A stretch of DNA of 21,418 bases from GCA-2719315 sp964448645 (GCA_964448645.1 CAYUZY010000017.1:1-21418), one strand, 5' to 3'. Shown: positions 1 to 8,264, numbered from the stretch's first letter. The notes: generated from the letters alone by a model not told the origin. Numbers and translations: made by a program.

Positions 1-99
1 AGGGACAATTAAATCATTTAAATGAATTTTATTTTCAGAAACGAGATCTCTTATAACTTTTGAATTTCTTAAACGTCTATTTCTATTAATTGGAAACAT
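1..99 (-). CDS. hemB: Porphobilinogen synthase (HemB), N-terminal fragment cut by window edge
   Basis: The minus-strand reading frame opens with ATG at 99 and runs off the left edge after 33 codons. The visible N-terminus begins MFPINRNRRLRNSKVIRDLV and continues to a LNDLIVP stretch. This matches the start of bacterial 5-aminolevulinate dehydratases, which open with a FP..R.RRLR motif and then an L..LI.P segment. HemB joins two 5-aminolevulinate molecules into porphobilinogen, the second committed step of heme synthesis. The metal site and the Schiff-base lysines lie beyond the window. It starts 9 nt after the stop of the antiporter gene, so it is probably the last visible gene of the hem operon. 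The call rests on 33 residues plus the surrounding hem genes. Confidence 0.88.
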   Translation of the reverse strand, partial: MFPINRNRRLRNSKVIRDLVSENKIHLNDLIVP

Positions 100-108
100 A
101 ATTTTGAT

Positions 109-1395
109 TTATTTGTTATGATTAGATGAATCTATGGGTTCAATAGGTAATGTAATACTTTCTGATATATCTTCATTTTTATTTGAATCATCAGTTTTAT
201 TATCTTTTTTTATTGTCCCGAAAAGCATTGCAAACATTGAGGAAAGGATAACAATTAAAAGAACTTTTTCATCAATTATAGATTCTGAAAAATTTATAAA
301 CTCAATTTCTTTTATTTGCAGAAATAATAAAATGCTAATTAAACCCCTAGGCCCCATATAAACCAATGGAGAAGTATTCAATTTAAGAGTTGTTAGTACT
401 AAATAAAAATATCTTATAATGAACATTATTAAAAATATAAGAAAACCATATATGTATGGAGAAAAGCTTAAAAAATTTTCTAGATTTATAGAAAATCCAA
501 AAAACAAAAAGAAAAATGTTCTTACTATAAATGTAGATTCAGCTGTAAGAATATGAAATTCACTTAAGTCTTTTTTAGTTTGCTCTAAGTTTAAATTTTG
601 TTTTAAAAATTTTGGCAATAAAATTTTCACATTACTCAAAAAGATTCCAAACATAAATATTGTTACTAAAGCTGGAAGATGAAATAGTTTGCCAAAAGCA
701 TAAACCAAAATAAGAAGTGCGAGTATAAGGAAAAATTTTACTTTTTGTTCAATTTTTTGTATTAAACGAAAAAGTAAGTAAGTTATAACTAATGAAATTA
801 AAATAACTCCAACTACTTGAATAATTAATGAGATAATTGATTCGGTAGCAATTAAAGGATTCTCATTTTTAAACTGTTTAATAGCAAAATTGAATATCAT
901 TATTCCTAAAATATCTGAAAAAGTAGATTCATAAATAACAAATTCTTTTTGATGATTCAATAATGCTGAAGCAGAGGGGATTGCAACTGCACTACTAATT
1001 ATAGATAAAGGAATAGAATAAATTACGGAATTTATATAATTCATTCCAAAGGCTTCTTTAAAAATAAAACTAAGCACACAAATATTAATAATAAGTATTA
1101 CAAAAGCAGCAAAAAAACCTTTAATAATAACAGGTAATTTTTCAATACTAATTTCTAATTCCAAAGCACCTTCAAGAACTATTAATATAAGACCAATTGT
1201 TCCAATAACTGGAACTAAATTTTCAAGAAAAGTGAAATCATCAAAACCGTAAAGGTTTGAGATAACTCTAATTATTATTCCTGTTAACATTAATAAAATT
1301 ACAGCAGGAAATTTTGTTTTTCTTGCATATGAATCAAATAAATATGAAAAAACTATTAGCAGAGGAAGAACAAAAAGAATAGTTAGAGTACCCAT
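109..1395 (-). CDS. Cation/proton antiporter, NhaP/CPA family
   Basis: A 428-residue integral membrane protein with roughly a dozen hydrophobic segments to about residue 390, then a hydrophilic, charged tail of about 35 residues. It fits the Na+/H+ exchanger (CPA) family: an N-terminal region with YARKTKFP and VILLMLTG, a LEGALELE segment near 74-81, and the family's central motif as ESTFSDILG (156-164). CPA1 exchangers usually have Asn-Asp at the ion site and CPA2 have Asp-Asp; here it is Ser160-Asp161, so ion preference and electrogenicity cannot be inferred. It lies between hemF (56-nt gap) and hemB (9-nt gap) on the same strand, so it is probably co-transcribed with heme genes. A direct role in heme synthesis is not shown. 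No gene symbol is given because the family is large. Confidence 0.82.
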   Translation of the reverse strand: MGTLTILFVLPLLIVFSYLFDSYARKTKFPAVILLMLTGIIIRVISNLYGFDDFTFLENLVPVIGTIGLILIVLEGALELEISIEKLPVIIKGFFAAFVILIINICVLSFIFKEAFGMNYINSVIYSIPLSIISSAVAIPSASALLNHQKEFVIYESTFSDILGIMIFNFAIKQFKNENPLIATESIISLIIQVVGVILISLVITYLLFRLIQKIEQKVKFFLILALLILVYAFGKLFHLPALVTIFMFGIFLSNVKILLPKFLKQNLNLEQTKKDLSEFHILTAESTFIVRTFFFLFFGFSINLENFLSFSPYIYGFLIFLIMFIIRYFYLVLTTLKLNTSPLVYMGPRGLISILLFLQIKEIEFINFSESIIDEKVLLIVILSSMFAMLFGTIKKDNKTDDSNKNEDISESITLPIEPIDSSNHNK

Positions 1396-1451
1396 ATTAA
1401 TTTAATAAAAAAGGTTTATTAAGTTACTTAATTTTAAATAAACAACATTTT

Positions 1452-2357
1452 TCAATCTATCCATTTCCTTGGTTTTTTCAAGACGTTAATTAATCTTTCT
1501 TCTTCTGATTCAGGGTTTATATTATGGTCATATACCCATTGAACTTTAGGAGGGAGACTCATTAATATACTTTCTATTCTACCATTAGTTTTAAGCCCAA
1601 ACAATGTTCCTTTATCATGAATTAAGTTAAATTCTACATATCTCCCTCTTCTAATTTCTTGCCATTTTTTGTGCTCCTTATTGTAAGGGGTGTTTTTTCT
1701 TTTTTCGACTATAGGAGTATAAGATTTAATAAAATTATTACCAACTTCAGTTGTAAAGTTGTACCAATCTTCAATAGTATGATTGTTGTCTTTTCTTAAG
1801 TAATCAAAAAAAATCCCTCCTATTCCTCGCGCTTCATTTCTATGGGAGTTCCAAAAGTAATTGTCACATTTTTTTTTAAAAGTATTGTATAATTTTTTTT
1901 TAAATTTATCACACGAATATTTACAAACTTTATGAAAATGAATTGCATCTTCTTCAAAAAGGTAATATGGCGTTAGATCTTGACCTCCTCCAAACCATTG
2001 ATCAATTATTTCGGATTTATTATTATATAATTCAAAATACCTCCAATTAGCATGAGTTGTTGGAATCATTGGATTTAATGGATGAATAATTAAACTTAAA
2101 CCACATGCAAAAAAATTTGTTTCACTTACTTTTAGATAAGCTTTCATACTTTCTGGTAACTTCCCATTAACTGCAGATATATTAACTCCAGCTTTTTCAA
2201 AGATTTTACCATTTTCTAAAACTCTACTTTTTCCACCACCACCTTCTTTTCTTTCCCAGATATCTTCTTTGAATTTTTCTAATTGGTCAATTTCTTCAAG
2301 AGCATCGGTGATTTTATTTTGTAAATCTTTTAAATATGTATAAAATTTATTTTTCAT
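1452..2357 (-). CDS. hemF: Oxygen-dependent coproporphyrinogen III oxidase
   Basis: A 301-residue protein of usual HemF length. It oxidatively decarboxylates two propionates of coproporphyrinogen III to give protoporphyrinogen IX, using O2. The family signatures are present in order: GGGGKSRVLENG (39-50), FEKAGVN (53-59), HPLNPMIPTTHANWRYFE (92-109), WFGGGQDLTPYY (121-132), HRNEARGIGG (172-181) and RRGRYVEFNL further on. Conserved histidines such as H102 are retained. The ATG at 2357 overlaps the hemE stop by one base (TAATG), which implies translational coupling. It is followed by a 56-nt gap and then the antiporter. Use of HemF rather than the radical-SAM HemN in this cluster points to aerobic heme synthesis. 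Confidence 0.97.
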   Translation of the reverse strand: MKNKFYTYLKDLQNKITDALEEIDQLEKFKEDIWERKEGGGGKSRVLENGKIFEKAGVNISAVNGKLPESMKAYLKVSETNFFACGLSLIIHPLNPMIPTTHANWRYFELYNNKSEIIDQWFGGGQDLTPYYLFEEDAIHFHKVCKYSCDKFKKKLYNTFKKKCDNYFWNSHRNEARGIGGIFFDYLRKDNNHTIEDWYNFTTEVGNNFIKSYTPIVEKRKNTPYNKEHKKWQEIRRGRYVEFNLIHDKGTLFGLKTNGRIESILMSLPPKVQWVYDHNINPESEEERLINVLKKPRKWID

Positions 2358-3379
2358 TAATAATTATATTCTTTAACTGAATCTATAAATGCTTTAGCGT
2401 TATCAACGGGTGTATTAGGAAGTATGCCATGACCTAAATTTACTATGTAATTATCTTTGCCAAATTCATTTATCATATTTTTAACAGATGATTTAATTTC
2501 ACTAATTGGAGATAAGAGTCTTGAAGGGTCTAGGTTCCCTTGAAGAGTAATTTTTCCTCCAGTTAAATAGCGAGCATTTCTTGCTGAACATGACCAATCA
2601 ATACCTATTGCTGAAACTCCTGATTTACTCATTTCATTTAAGTAAAACCAACATCCTTTTCCAAAGATAATTACTGGAACTAAAGGGTTTAACTCACTAA
2701 TAATTTGACTTATGTATTTCCAAGAAAAAATCTCATAATCTTTTGGAGAAAGTAAACCTCCCCAAGAATCAAAAATTTGAATAGTATCAACTCCAGATTT
2801 AACTTGTTCTTTTAAATATGAAATTGAGGTTTCAGTTATTTTTTGGAGTAAAATTTTTGAATATTCTGGTTGAGAAAAACAAAATTCTTTAGCTAAATTA
2901 AAATCTTTTGATCCTTTACCTTGAACTGCATAACAAAACAAAGTCCATGGAGATCCAGCAAAACCAATTAAGGGAACCCTTTGATTTAATTCTTTTTTTG
3001 ACATTTTTATTGCCTTAAAAACATAATCTAATTCTTCTTTAACTTCTGGGATCCAAACTTTTTTTACATCTTCTATTTTCCTAATTGGAGAATTTATCCA
3101 TGGGCCAATGTCATTTCTCATTTCAACTTTTATTCCCATTGCTTGAAGCACTACAAGAATATCACTAAATAAAATAGCTGCATCAGGACCAACTTGATTT
3201 ATAGGCATTAAAGTTATTTCGGTCGCAATTTCAGGAGTTTGACATCTAGTGAAAAAATCATATTTTTTCTTTATTTTCATGAAATCGGGCAAATATCTGC
3301 CAGCTTGCCTCATCATCCAAACCGGAGGTCTATTTACTTTTTCACCTTTTAAAGCTTTTAAAAAAAGATCATTTTTCAT
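2357..3379 (-). CDS. hemE: Uroporphyrinogen III decarboxylase
   Basis: A 340-residue soluble enzyme that removes four acetate carboxyls from uroporphyrinogen III to give coproporphyrinogen III, the substrate of the neighbouring HemF. The N-terminal signature RPPVWMMRQAGRYLP (17-31) and FSDIL (71-75) with the catalytic aspartate at 73 are both intact, as is GFAGSPWTLFCYAVQGKG further on. The length is normal for the family. It starts 10 nt after the hemD stop, and its own stop overlaps the hemF ATG by one base. Nothing about it looks unusual. Confidence 0.97.
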   Translation of the reverse strand: MKNDLFLKALKGEKVNRPPVWMMRQAGRYLPDFMKIKKKYDFFTRCQTPEIATEITLMPINQVGPDAAILFSDILVVLQAMGIKVEMRNDIGPWINSPIRKIEDVKKVWIPEVKEELDYVFKAIKMSKKELNQRVPLIGFAGSPWTLFCYAVQGKGSKDFNLAKEFCFSQPEYSKILLQKITETSISYLKEQVKSGVDTIQIFDSWGGLLSPKDYEIFSWKYISQIISELNPLVPVIIFGKGCWFYLNEMSKSGVSAIGIDWSCSARNARYLTGGKITLQGNLDPSRLLSPISEIKSSVKNMINEFGKDNYIVNLGHGILPNTPVDNAKAFIDSVKEYNY

Positions 3380-3389
3380 AATAGGGTAA

Positions 3390-4058
3390 CTATTTAAAAT
3401 GTTTATTAATGGAAACTAACATGTTTTCTTCTGAATTTGATTTGGCAACTGAAAAACTATTTGAATAATTTTTTAATTCTTTTGCAGTTGTATTTCCAAT
3501 ACAAAAACCATAAGTGTTTTTTAAAGAATTATTTCCTTTAAAAAAACTTTTTACAGCAGAGGGACTATAGAAAATGATCCCGTCATAAAAATCATTAATT
3601 TTTTTTGGAGTAAGAATAGTGTCATAAACCTCATGAACAATAATTTTAATTTCATTTTTCTTTAAGATGTTTTCCAATTCCAAGAGTCTTTTTTTTCCAG
3701 AGAAATATGTAAAGGACTCTTTTGATATTTTAAAATTAGCAACAATATATTTTGAAAGTTTTTTAGAATTTTCTTCTGATTTTATTAATTTAAGATTATT
3801 GTTAGTAATTAATTCTGCTGTAGATTTTCCAACACAAAAAATATTTTTGTCAATTAATTTGTTCTTTATTTCAGGTTTTTTTAAAATTATTTTAACGGAA
3901 TTTTTACTAGTAAAAATTATATTTTCTGAAACAGAAATGTTTGATATAGATTTATAGGGTAATATTTTAATAAATGATTTTTCATCTATTTGATAATTGT
4001 TTTTAATCAACAGGTCTCTAAATTTTTTTGAAATAATTTTAGTGGAAAGTAATTTCAT
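3390..4058 (-). CDS. hemD: Uroporphyrinogen III synthase
   Basis: A 222-residue protein, slightly short for HemD, a family with notoriously low sequence conservation. HemD closes the linear tetrapyrrole hydroxymethylbilane, inverting ring D, to give uroporphyrinogen III. Supporting segments are IIFTSKNSVK in the first half and DGIIFYSPSAVKSFF in the second half. These are the paired F/TS..aV motifs of the two similar lobes, followed by CIGNTTAKEL, the usual G.tTa..l motif. Position gives the strongest support: the ATG at 4058 overlaps the hemC stop by one base and hemE follows 10 nt later. The calls for hemC and hemE make this assignment secure despite modest motif strength. Confidence 0.9.
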   Translation of the reverse strand: MKLLSTKIISKKFRDLLIKNNYQIDEKSFIKILPYKSISNISVSENIIFTSKNSVKIILKKPEIKNKLIDKNIFCVGKSTAELITNNNLKLIKSEENSKKLSKYIVANFKISKESFTYFSGKKRLLELENILKKNEIKIIVHEVYDTILTPKKINDFYDGIIFYSPSAVKSFFKGNNSLKNTYGFCIGNTTAKELKNYSNSFSVAKSNSEENMLVSINKHFK

Positions 4059-4972
4059 TATTCTAATTCATTTTTTATTTTATTAATCAATTCCTTTCCA
4101 CCTTTATTAAATATCTTTTTTGCTGCATTAATACCACAATCTTTAGATTTATTAATGTCTAGTTCTTGATTTTCTAGAATTGCAGTTGAGCCATCAAGTG
4201 AAAAGAGACCAGATTTGAACATAATTTTATCATTTTCAATTTTTGCATAAGCTGCAATTGGCGCTTTACAACCTCCTTCTAAAATTTTTATGAAATTTCT
4301 TTCAATTTTAACACACATTTCTGTTTTTTCACAATTAAGATTTTTTAAAAATTTTGCTAACTCTAATTGTTGTTTTTGAGAGCATATAGCAATTACTCCC
4401 TGACCAGGAGAAGGGATCATCCATTCTAGAATCTTATAGTCAATATTTTTTATTTTAAGTCTATCAATTCCAGCTTTAGAAAAAATGGCTCCATCCCAAA
4501 AAGAGTTATTAAGTTTTTTAATTCTTGTGTTTATATTCCCTCTTAATTCTTCAGTTTTATGATTTGGATATTTTCTTAACCATTGAGCTTTTCTTCTTAA
4601 ACTTCCAGTTCCAATAATTGAGTTATTAGAAAATTTTTTAAATGTTTTTGAATAAACCAAACTGTCATAAGGAGAATCTCTTTTTAAAATTGCTGTAATT
4701 GAAATTTGTTTAGGAATTTCAGTAGGGATATCTTTTAAACTATGAACGGCTATGTCTATTTTATTATTAATTAATGCAGTATCAAGAGCTTTGGTAAAAA
4801 CACCTTGTATTCCCATTTTATATATAGGCTGAATTAGGTTTTTATCTCCACTAGTTTTTATAAGTTTTAATTCAGAATTTTTCCCAAGGATTTTTAAAGC
4901 TTTTTGAACTTTTTTTGCTTGATATATAGCTAGATCACTATCTCTAGTTCCTATTTTTAAAACTTTATTCAT
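4058..4972 (-). CDS. hemC: Hydroxymethylbilane synthase (porphobilinogen deaminase)
   Basis: HemC polymerises four porphobilinogens into hydroxymethylbilane using a covalently bound dipyrromethane cofactor. I chose ATG 4972, giving 304 residues beginning MNKVLKIGTRDSDLA, which matches the usual family start. A TTG five codons upstream (4987) is open but adds residues not typical of the family. Visible motifs are GIQGVFTKALD (54-64), HSLKDIPT (77-84) with catalytic D81, GTGSLRRKAQ (121-130) and the cofactor site LEGGCKAPIA (231-240) with C235. The chosen start overlaps the end of hemA by 8 nt, and the stop overlaps hemD by one base. Confidence 0.96.
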   Translation of the reverse strand: MNKVLKIGTRDSDLAIYQAKKVQKALKILGKNSELKLIKTSGDKNLIQPIYKMGIQGVFTKALDTALINNKIDIAVHSLKDIPTEIPKQISITAILKRDSPYDSLVYSKTFKKFSNNSIIGTGSLRRKAQWLRKYPNHKTEELRGNINTRIKKLNNSFWDGAIFSKAGIDRLKIKNIDYKILEWMIPSPGQGVIAICSQKQQLELAKFLKNLNCEKTEMCVKIERNFIKILEGGCKAPIAAYAKIENDKIMFKSGLFSLDGSTAILENQELDINKSKDCGINAAKKIFNKGGKELINKIKNELE

Positions 4973-6209
4973 TTTTATTAGATTCAACTTTTAAAAACTT
5001 GTTAATTAGTTCAATTGTTTCTGGAACTTTGTTAGGGTTTTCTTTTAAAAAGGAAGCTACTTTCCCAGTAATTTTTTCAGCTAATTCTTCAGCTTTATTA
5101 CTAAAAAAAGTGTTATGAGGACAATTTAGTTTTTCTTTTTTTAATTGTGTGACTTGTTCTTTGAATGATTTAAGAGTTGGAGAAAATTTTCTTTGAGAAA
5201 GCCATAAAATATATTCTTTAAAATTAGAATTAATTATTAATTCAGCTTTTGGAATATGTTTTTTTCTTTTTTCAATAGTTGAATCAGTTATTTGAGATAA
5301 TTCATCTAAATGAACAACTTTAATGTCATTTAATTCATTAATTTGAGTTTCAACATTTCTAGGAATTGACAGATCTAGAATCAAAAGTTTTTTAGAGTTA
5401 AAAATTAAATCTCTTGTAATTGTTGGTTTTGACCCACTTGTTGCAACAATTAAAACATCAGCGTTACTAATTTCACTAGTTAATTCTCCATAAGGTTTAA
5501 CTATAACAGGAAATTTCACCCCAATTTTTTCTGCTTTTTCTTGAGTTCTATTAATTAAAACTATGTGCTTGTTTTTTGTATGTTTTAAAAGATTTTCACA
5601 TGTATTTCTGCCAATTTTTCCAACACCAAAAAGAACAATCTTTTTGTTAGAAATATTTTTAACATTATTTATAATATATTGAACAGAGGCATAAGCTACT
5701 GAAGTAGCTCCGCTAGATAATTTGGTTTTATTCTTAATTTTTTTACTTGCATGAATTACTGAATTAACAAGCCTCTCAAGTCTTCCACTAACTAAATTAA
5801 GTCTTTTTGATCGATATAGACTTTGTTTAATTTGACCTATTATTTCAAAATCTCCTAAAATTTGACTATCAAGACCAGTACCAACTCTGAACAAATGCCT
5901 TATTGCTTTATTTCCATTTATAATATAACCGTATTTTTCAAAAGTTTTAATATCTCCATTAGAGTGCTTACAAAGTAAATTTATAAAATCATCAGGGTTA
6001 TTATTCCATCCAAATATTTCCGTTCTGTTACATGTATTTATAATTAAAAGTTCTTTAAAGTTTTTTTCTTTAGCTTCTAAAAAAAGAGAATGTAATTGAA
6101 GATCACTTAAATTAAACTGACCCCTGATATCTAAATTTGCATTTTTATAATTAACACCAATTATTTGACAATTTATATTATTATTCAAACTTGTAAGTTT
6201 AATTAACAC
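4965..6209 (-). CDS. hemA: Glutamyl-tRNA reductase
   Basis: HemA reduces glutamyl-tRNA(Glu) to glutamate-1-semialdehyde with NADPH, the first and usually rate-limiting step of C5 heme synthesis. Motifs are INTCNRTEIFGW (57-68) with catalytic C60, GTGLDSQILGDFEI (111-124), SGATSVAYASV (166-176) and the NADPH loop LFGVGKIGRN (193-202). The end contains the helical dimerisation region. The longest open start is GTG at 6209. A TTG at codon 8 (position 6188) would place the catalytic Cys at 53, close to its position in E. coli (C50), and a -7-like promoter box overlaps the GTG, so the shorter start is possible. It is the first gene of the minus-strand operon and diverges from the AraC regulator gene. 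The partner hemL is not in the window. Confidence 0.95.
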   Translation of the reverse strand: MLIKLTSLNNNINCQIIGVNYKNANLDIRGQFNLSDLQLHSLFLEAKEKNFKELLIINTCNRTEIFGWNNNPDDFINLLCKHSNGDIKTFEKYGYIINGNKAIRHLFRVGTGLDSQILGDFEIIGQIKQSLYRSKRLNLVSGRLERLVNSVIHASKKIKNKTKLSSGATSVAYASVQYIINNVKNISNKKIVLFGVGKIGRNTCENLLKHTKNKHIVLINRTQEKAEKIGVKFPVIVKPYGELTSEISNADVLIVATSGSKPTITRDLIFNSKKLLILDLSIPRNVETQINELNDIKVVHLDELSQITDSTIEKRKKHIPKAELIINSNFKEYILWLSQRKFSPTLKSFKEQVTQLKKEKLNCPHNTFFSNKAEELAEKITGKVASFLKENPNKVPETIELINKFLKVESNKNE

Positions 6210-6216
6210 AAAAATA
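6209..6216 (-). promoter_or_regulatory. Candidate -7 box for the hem operon
   Basis: Read on the minus strand the bases are TATTTTTG, an exact match to the Bacteroidota -7 consensus TAnnTTTG. It overlaps the GTG proposed as the longest hemA start, so if it is used, translation must begin downstream, for example at the TTG at 6188. No clear -33 TTG is seen at the expected distance, so this remains a candidate. A one-base-off alternative lies at 6244-6252. Confidence 0.35.
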
Positions 6217-6274
6217 AAGTAGTACTTAAATAAAAAAATAACGCAAAAAGTAATATTAATTTCTTTTAAAGAGA

Positions 6275-6307
6275 TAAATAGCTAATTAATAATCGTTCTA
6301 AATAGCT
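6275..6307. repeat. Direct repeat TAAATAGCT x2, candidate regulator operator
   Basis: Two perfect copies of the 9-mer TAAATAGCT occur at 6275-6283 and 6299-6307, in the same orientation, 24 bp apart start to start. The second copy ends exactly at the -7 box of the downstream AraC gene and the first covers the region where the -33 element would lie. AraC-family proteins commonly bind direct repeats about two helical turns apart next to the promoter, so this is a plausible autoregulatory or hemA/hemH operator. Binding is inferred only. Confidence 0.4.
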
Positions 6308-6315
6308 TATATTTG
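6308..6315 (+). promoter_or_regulatory. Candidate -7 promoter box for araC-hemH
   Basis: TATATTTG matches the Bacteroidota -7 consensus TAnnTTTG exactly and lies 28 bp upstream of the AraC-family gene start, leaving room for a short leader. No TTG is found at the usual -33 distance. This fits a promoter that depends on an activator, with the direct repeat occupying that position. Confidence 0.55.
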
Positions 6316-6343
6316 AAAGAAATTTGAATTTTAACATATTAAA

Positions 6344-7228
6344 ATGAATAATCAAAATATCGAAAAAAGTTTATGGGACGTTTCAGAATTAGAAAAAGAT
6401 TTTTTTGTTTTAAGATGTAAAAATGAATCTTCTAAAATATTAACAAAAAAACATAATACTAATATTGATCATATTCAATTTCATTTCTGTTTAAAAGGTC
6501 AATTGGATTTTATGTATAATAATTCAACATATTCCTTCAATGTAAATGAGGAAAATTCAATTTTACTTTTTAATCCCGATAAAAAGTTACCTGTTGAAGT
6601 AAAAATTTTTCCAGGATCTTGGTTAATTAGTATTTTAGTACCGATAAAAAAATTTCATTCATTTTTTTCTGAATCTGCTGATCACATATCTTTTTTAAAC
6701 CCTGATAATAATGCTAAAAAATTTTATGATAGTGTTAGTTTTCCTCCTTCAATGGCTGTAGTTTTAAGTCAGATTTTAAATACTAAAATACATGATAGTA
6801 TTAAGGTGTTGTATTTTAAAGGAAAAGTATATGAACTATTAGGATTATATTTTAATAAAAGTGAAGACAAATCTATAGAAAATTGTCCTTTTCTTTTAAT
6901 TGAAGAAAATGTAATAAAGATTAAGCTAGCAAAGGATATTGTTTTAGAGAGAATGTCCAACCCTCCAACTATAGAAGAGTTAGCTTCTGAAATTGGTTTA
7001 AGCACCACTAAGCTTAAAGAAGGATTTAAGAATATTTATGGAAATACTATTTACTCATATTTACTAGACTATAAGATGGAAGAGGCTAGGAGAATGCTTG
7101 AATCTAAAAAAAGTAACATAAATGAAATTGGACATTTTTTAGGTTATAGTACTGCCAGTCATTTTATAACAGCTTTCAAAAAGAAATATGGAACTACTCC
7201 AAAAAAATATTTAATGTCTGTATCTTAG
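6344..7228 (+). CDS. AraC-family transcriptional regulator of the heme locus
   Basis: A 294-residue DNA-binding protein. Residues about 190-290 form a typical AraC double helix-turn-helix: PPTIEELASEIGLSTTKLK (207-225) for the first helix pair and NINEIGHFLGYSTASHFITA (258-277) for the second, ending with the family signature F.KKYGTTPKKY (278-289). The N-terminal 180 residues resemble a ligand-sensing region of the PchR/YbtA-like type, with a predicted beta-rich stretch (HIQFHFCLKGQLDFMYN, 43-59), but no ligand can be read from sequence. It sits between divergent hemA and hemH, 8 nt before hemH, so it probably regulates heme synthesis in response to iron, heme or an intermediate. That role is inferred from position. 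Candidate operator repeats lie directly upstream. Confidence 0.9.
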   Translation: MNNQNIEKSLWDVSELEKDFFVLRCKNESSKILTKKHNTNIDHIQFHFCLKGQLDFMYNNSTYSFNVNEENSILLFNPDKKLPVEVKIFPGSWLISILVPIKKFHSFFSESADHISFLNPDNNAKKFYDSVSFPPSMAVVLSQILNTKIHDSIKVLYFKGKVYELLGLYFNKSEDKSIENCPFLLIEENVIKIKLAKDIVLERMSNPPTIEELASEIGLSTTKLKEGFKNIYGNTIYSYLLDYKMEEARRMLESKKSNINEIGHFLGYSTASHFITAFKKKYGTTPKKYLMSVS

Positions 7229-7236
7229 CAAACAAG

Positions 7237-8262
7237 ATGAAAGGAGTTTTAATTGTTAATTTGGGATCTCCAAATAGCACTGAAGTTAATGACGTTAGAA
7301 AGTATCTTGATCAATTTTTAATGGATGAAAGAGTTATTGATTTTCCAAAATGGATTAGAAAAATTTTGGTCAAAGGATTAATTTTAAATATTCGTCCTAA
7401 AAAGTCATCCAATGCATATAAGAGAATTTGGTGGAAAGAAGGTTCTCCTTTAATTGTTATTTCTAAAAGATTTCATAAAAAAATTCAGAAAAAAAGCAAT
7501 GTTCCAGTTTCACTTGCTATGAGATATGGAACTCCTTCTTTAAAATCTGGACTTCAAGAACTTAATGATAAAGGAGTTATTGATGTTTTAGTAATTCCTC
7601 TTTATCCTCAATTTGCAATGTCATCTGTTGAAACAATAACGGTTGAATCAAATGAAATAAAAAATAAATTTTTTCCAGAAATGAAGTTGTTTCATTTTCC
7701 TTCATTTTATAATAAACCAGACTATATAAAAGTTTTATCAAATTCAATAAAAGACTTTTTAAAAGACAAAAAAATAGATCATTTATTGTTTTCTTATCAT
7801 GGTATTCCTAACAGACATATTTTAAAATCTGATATAACAAGGTCTCATTGTAAAATGAATGGAGTATGTTGTTTTAAAAAATCGGAAGCTCATAATTATT
7901 GTTATAGGCATCAATGTGAAATTACAACACTTAATGTTGCAAAGAATTTAGGCCTTAAAAAAGGAAGTTTTTCAACGACTTATCAATCTAGGGTAACTAT
8001 AATTGGCTCCTGGTTAAAGCCTTATACTGATCTAACAATTACTGAATTTGCTAAAAAAGGGTTAAAAAATATTGCTGTTGTAACTCCTGCTTTTGTTTCA
8101 GATTGTCTTGAGACATTAGAGGAAATAGGAATGGAGGCATCTGAAGATTTTAAAAAAAATGGAGGAAAAGAATTGTATTTAGTTCCATGTCTAAATTATA
8201 GGGATGATTGGATTATTACAGCTTCTAACTGGATTAATAAATGGGCTTTAAATAATACTTAA
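7237..8262 (+). CDS. hemH: Ferrochelatase with internal Cys cluster
   Basis: A 341-residue ferrochelatase, which inserts Fe(II) into protoporphyrin IX to make protoheme. The catalytic region LLFSYHGIP (183-191) contains the metal-binding H188, and VSDCLETLEEIG (287-298) contains the partner Glu E292. The N-terminus GVLIVNLGSP (3-12) is typical. Between 205 and 227 lie five cysteines, C205, C211, C212, C222 and C227, in the spacing seen in bacterial ferrochelatases proposed to carry an internal [2Fe-2S] cluster. Cluster binding is inferred, not shown. It is 8 nt downstream of the AraC gene and 2 nt upstream of the MATE gene, so all three are likely co-transcribed. Confidence 0.97.
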   Translation: MKGVLIVNLGSPNSTEVNDVRKYLDQFLMDERVIDFPKWIRKILVKGLILNIRPKKSSNAYKRIWWKEGSPLIVISKRFHKKIQKKSNVPVSLAMRYGTPSLKSGLQELNDKGVIDVLVIPLYPQFAMSSVETITVESNEIKNKFFPEMKLFHFPSFYNKPDYIKVLSNSIKDFLKDKKIDHLLFSYHGIPNRHILKSDITRSHCKMNGVCCFKKSEAHNYCYRHQCEITTLNVAKNLGLKKGSFSTTYQSRVTIIGSWLKPYTDLTITEFAKKGLKNIAVVTPAFVSDCLETLEEIGMEASEDFKKNGGKELYLVPCLNYRDDWIITASNWINKWALNNT

Positions 8263-8264
8263 TC

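Noticed and set aside
4973..4987. Five-codon upstream TTG start for hemC
   Set aside because: The ATG at 4972 gives the usual HemC N-terminus; the extra residues are not typical of the family.
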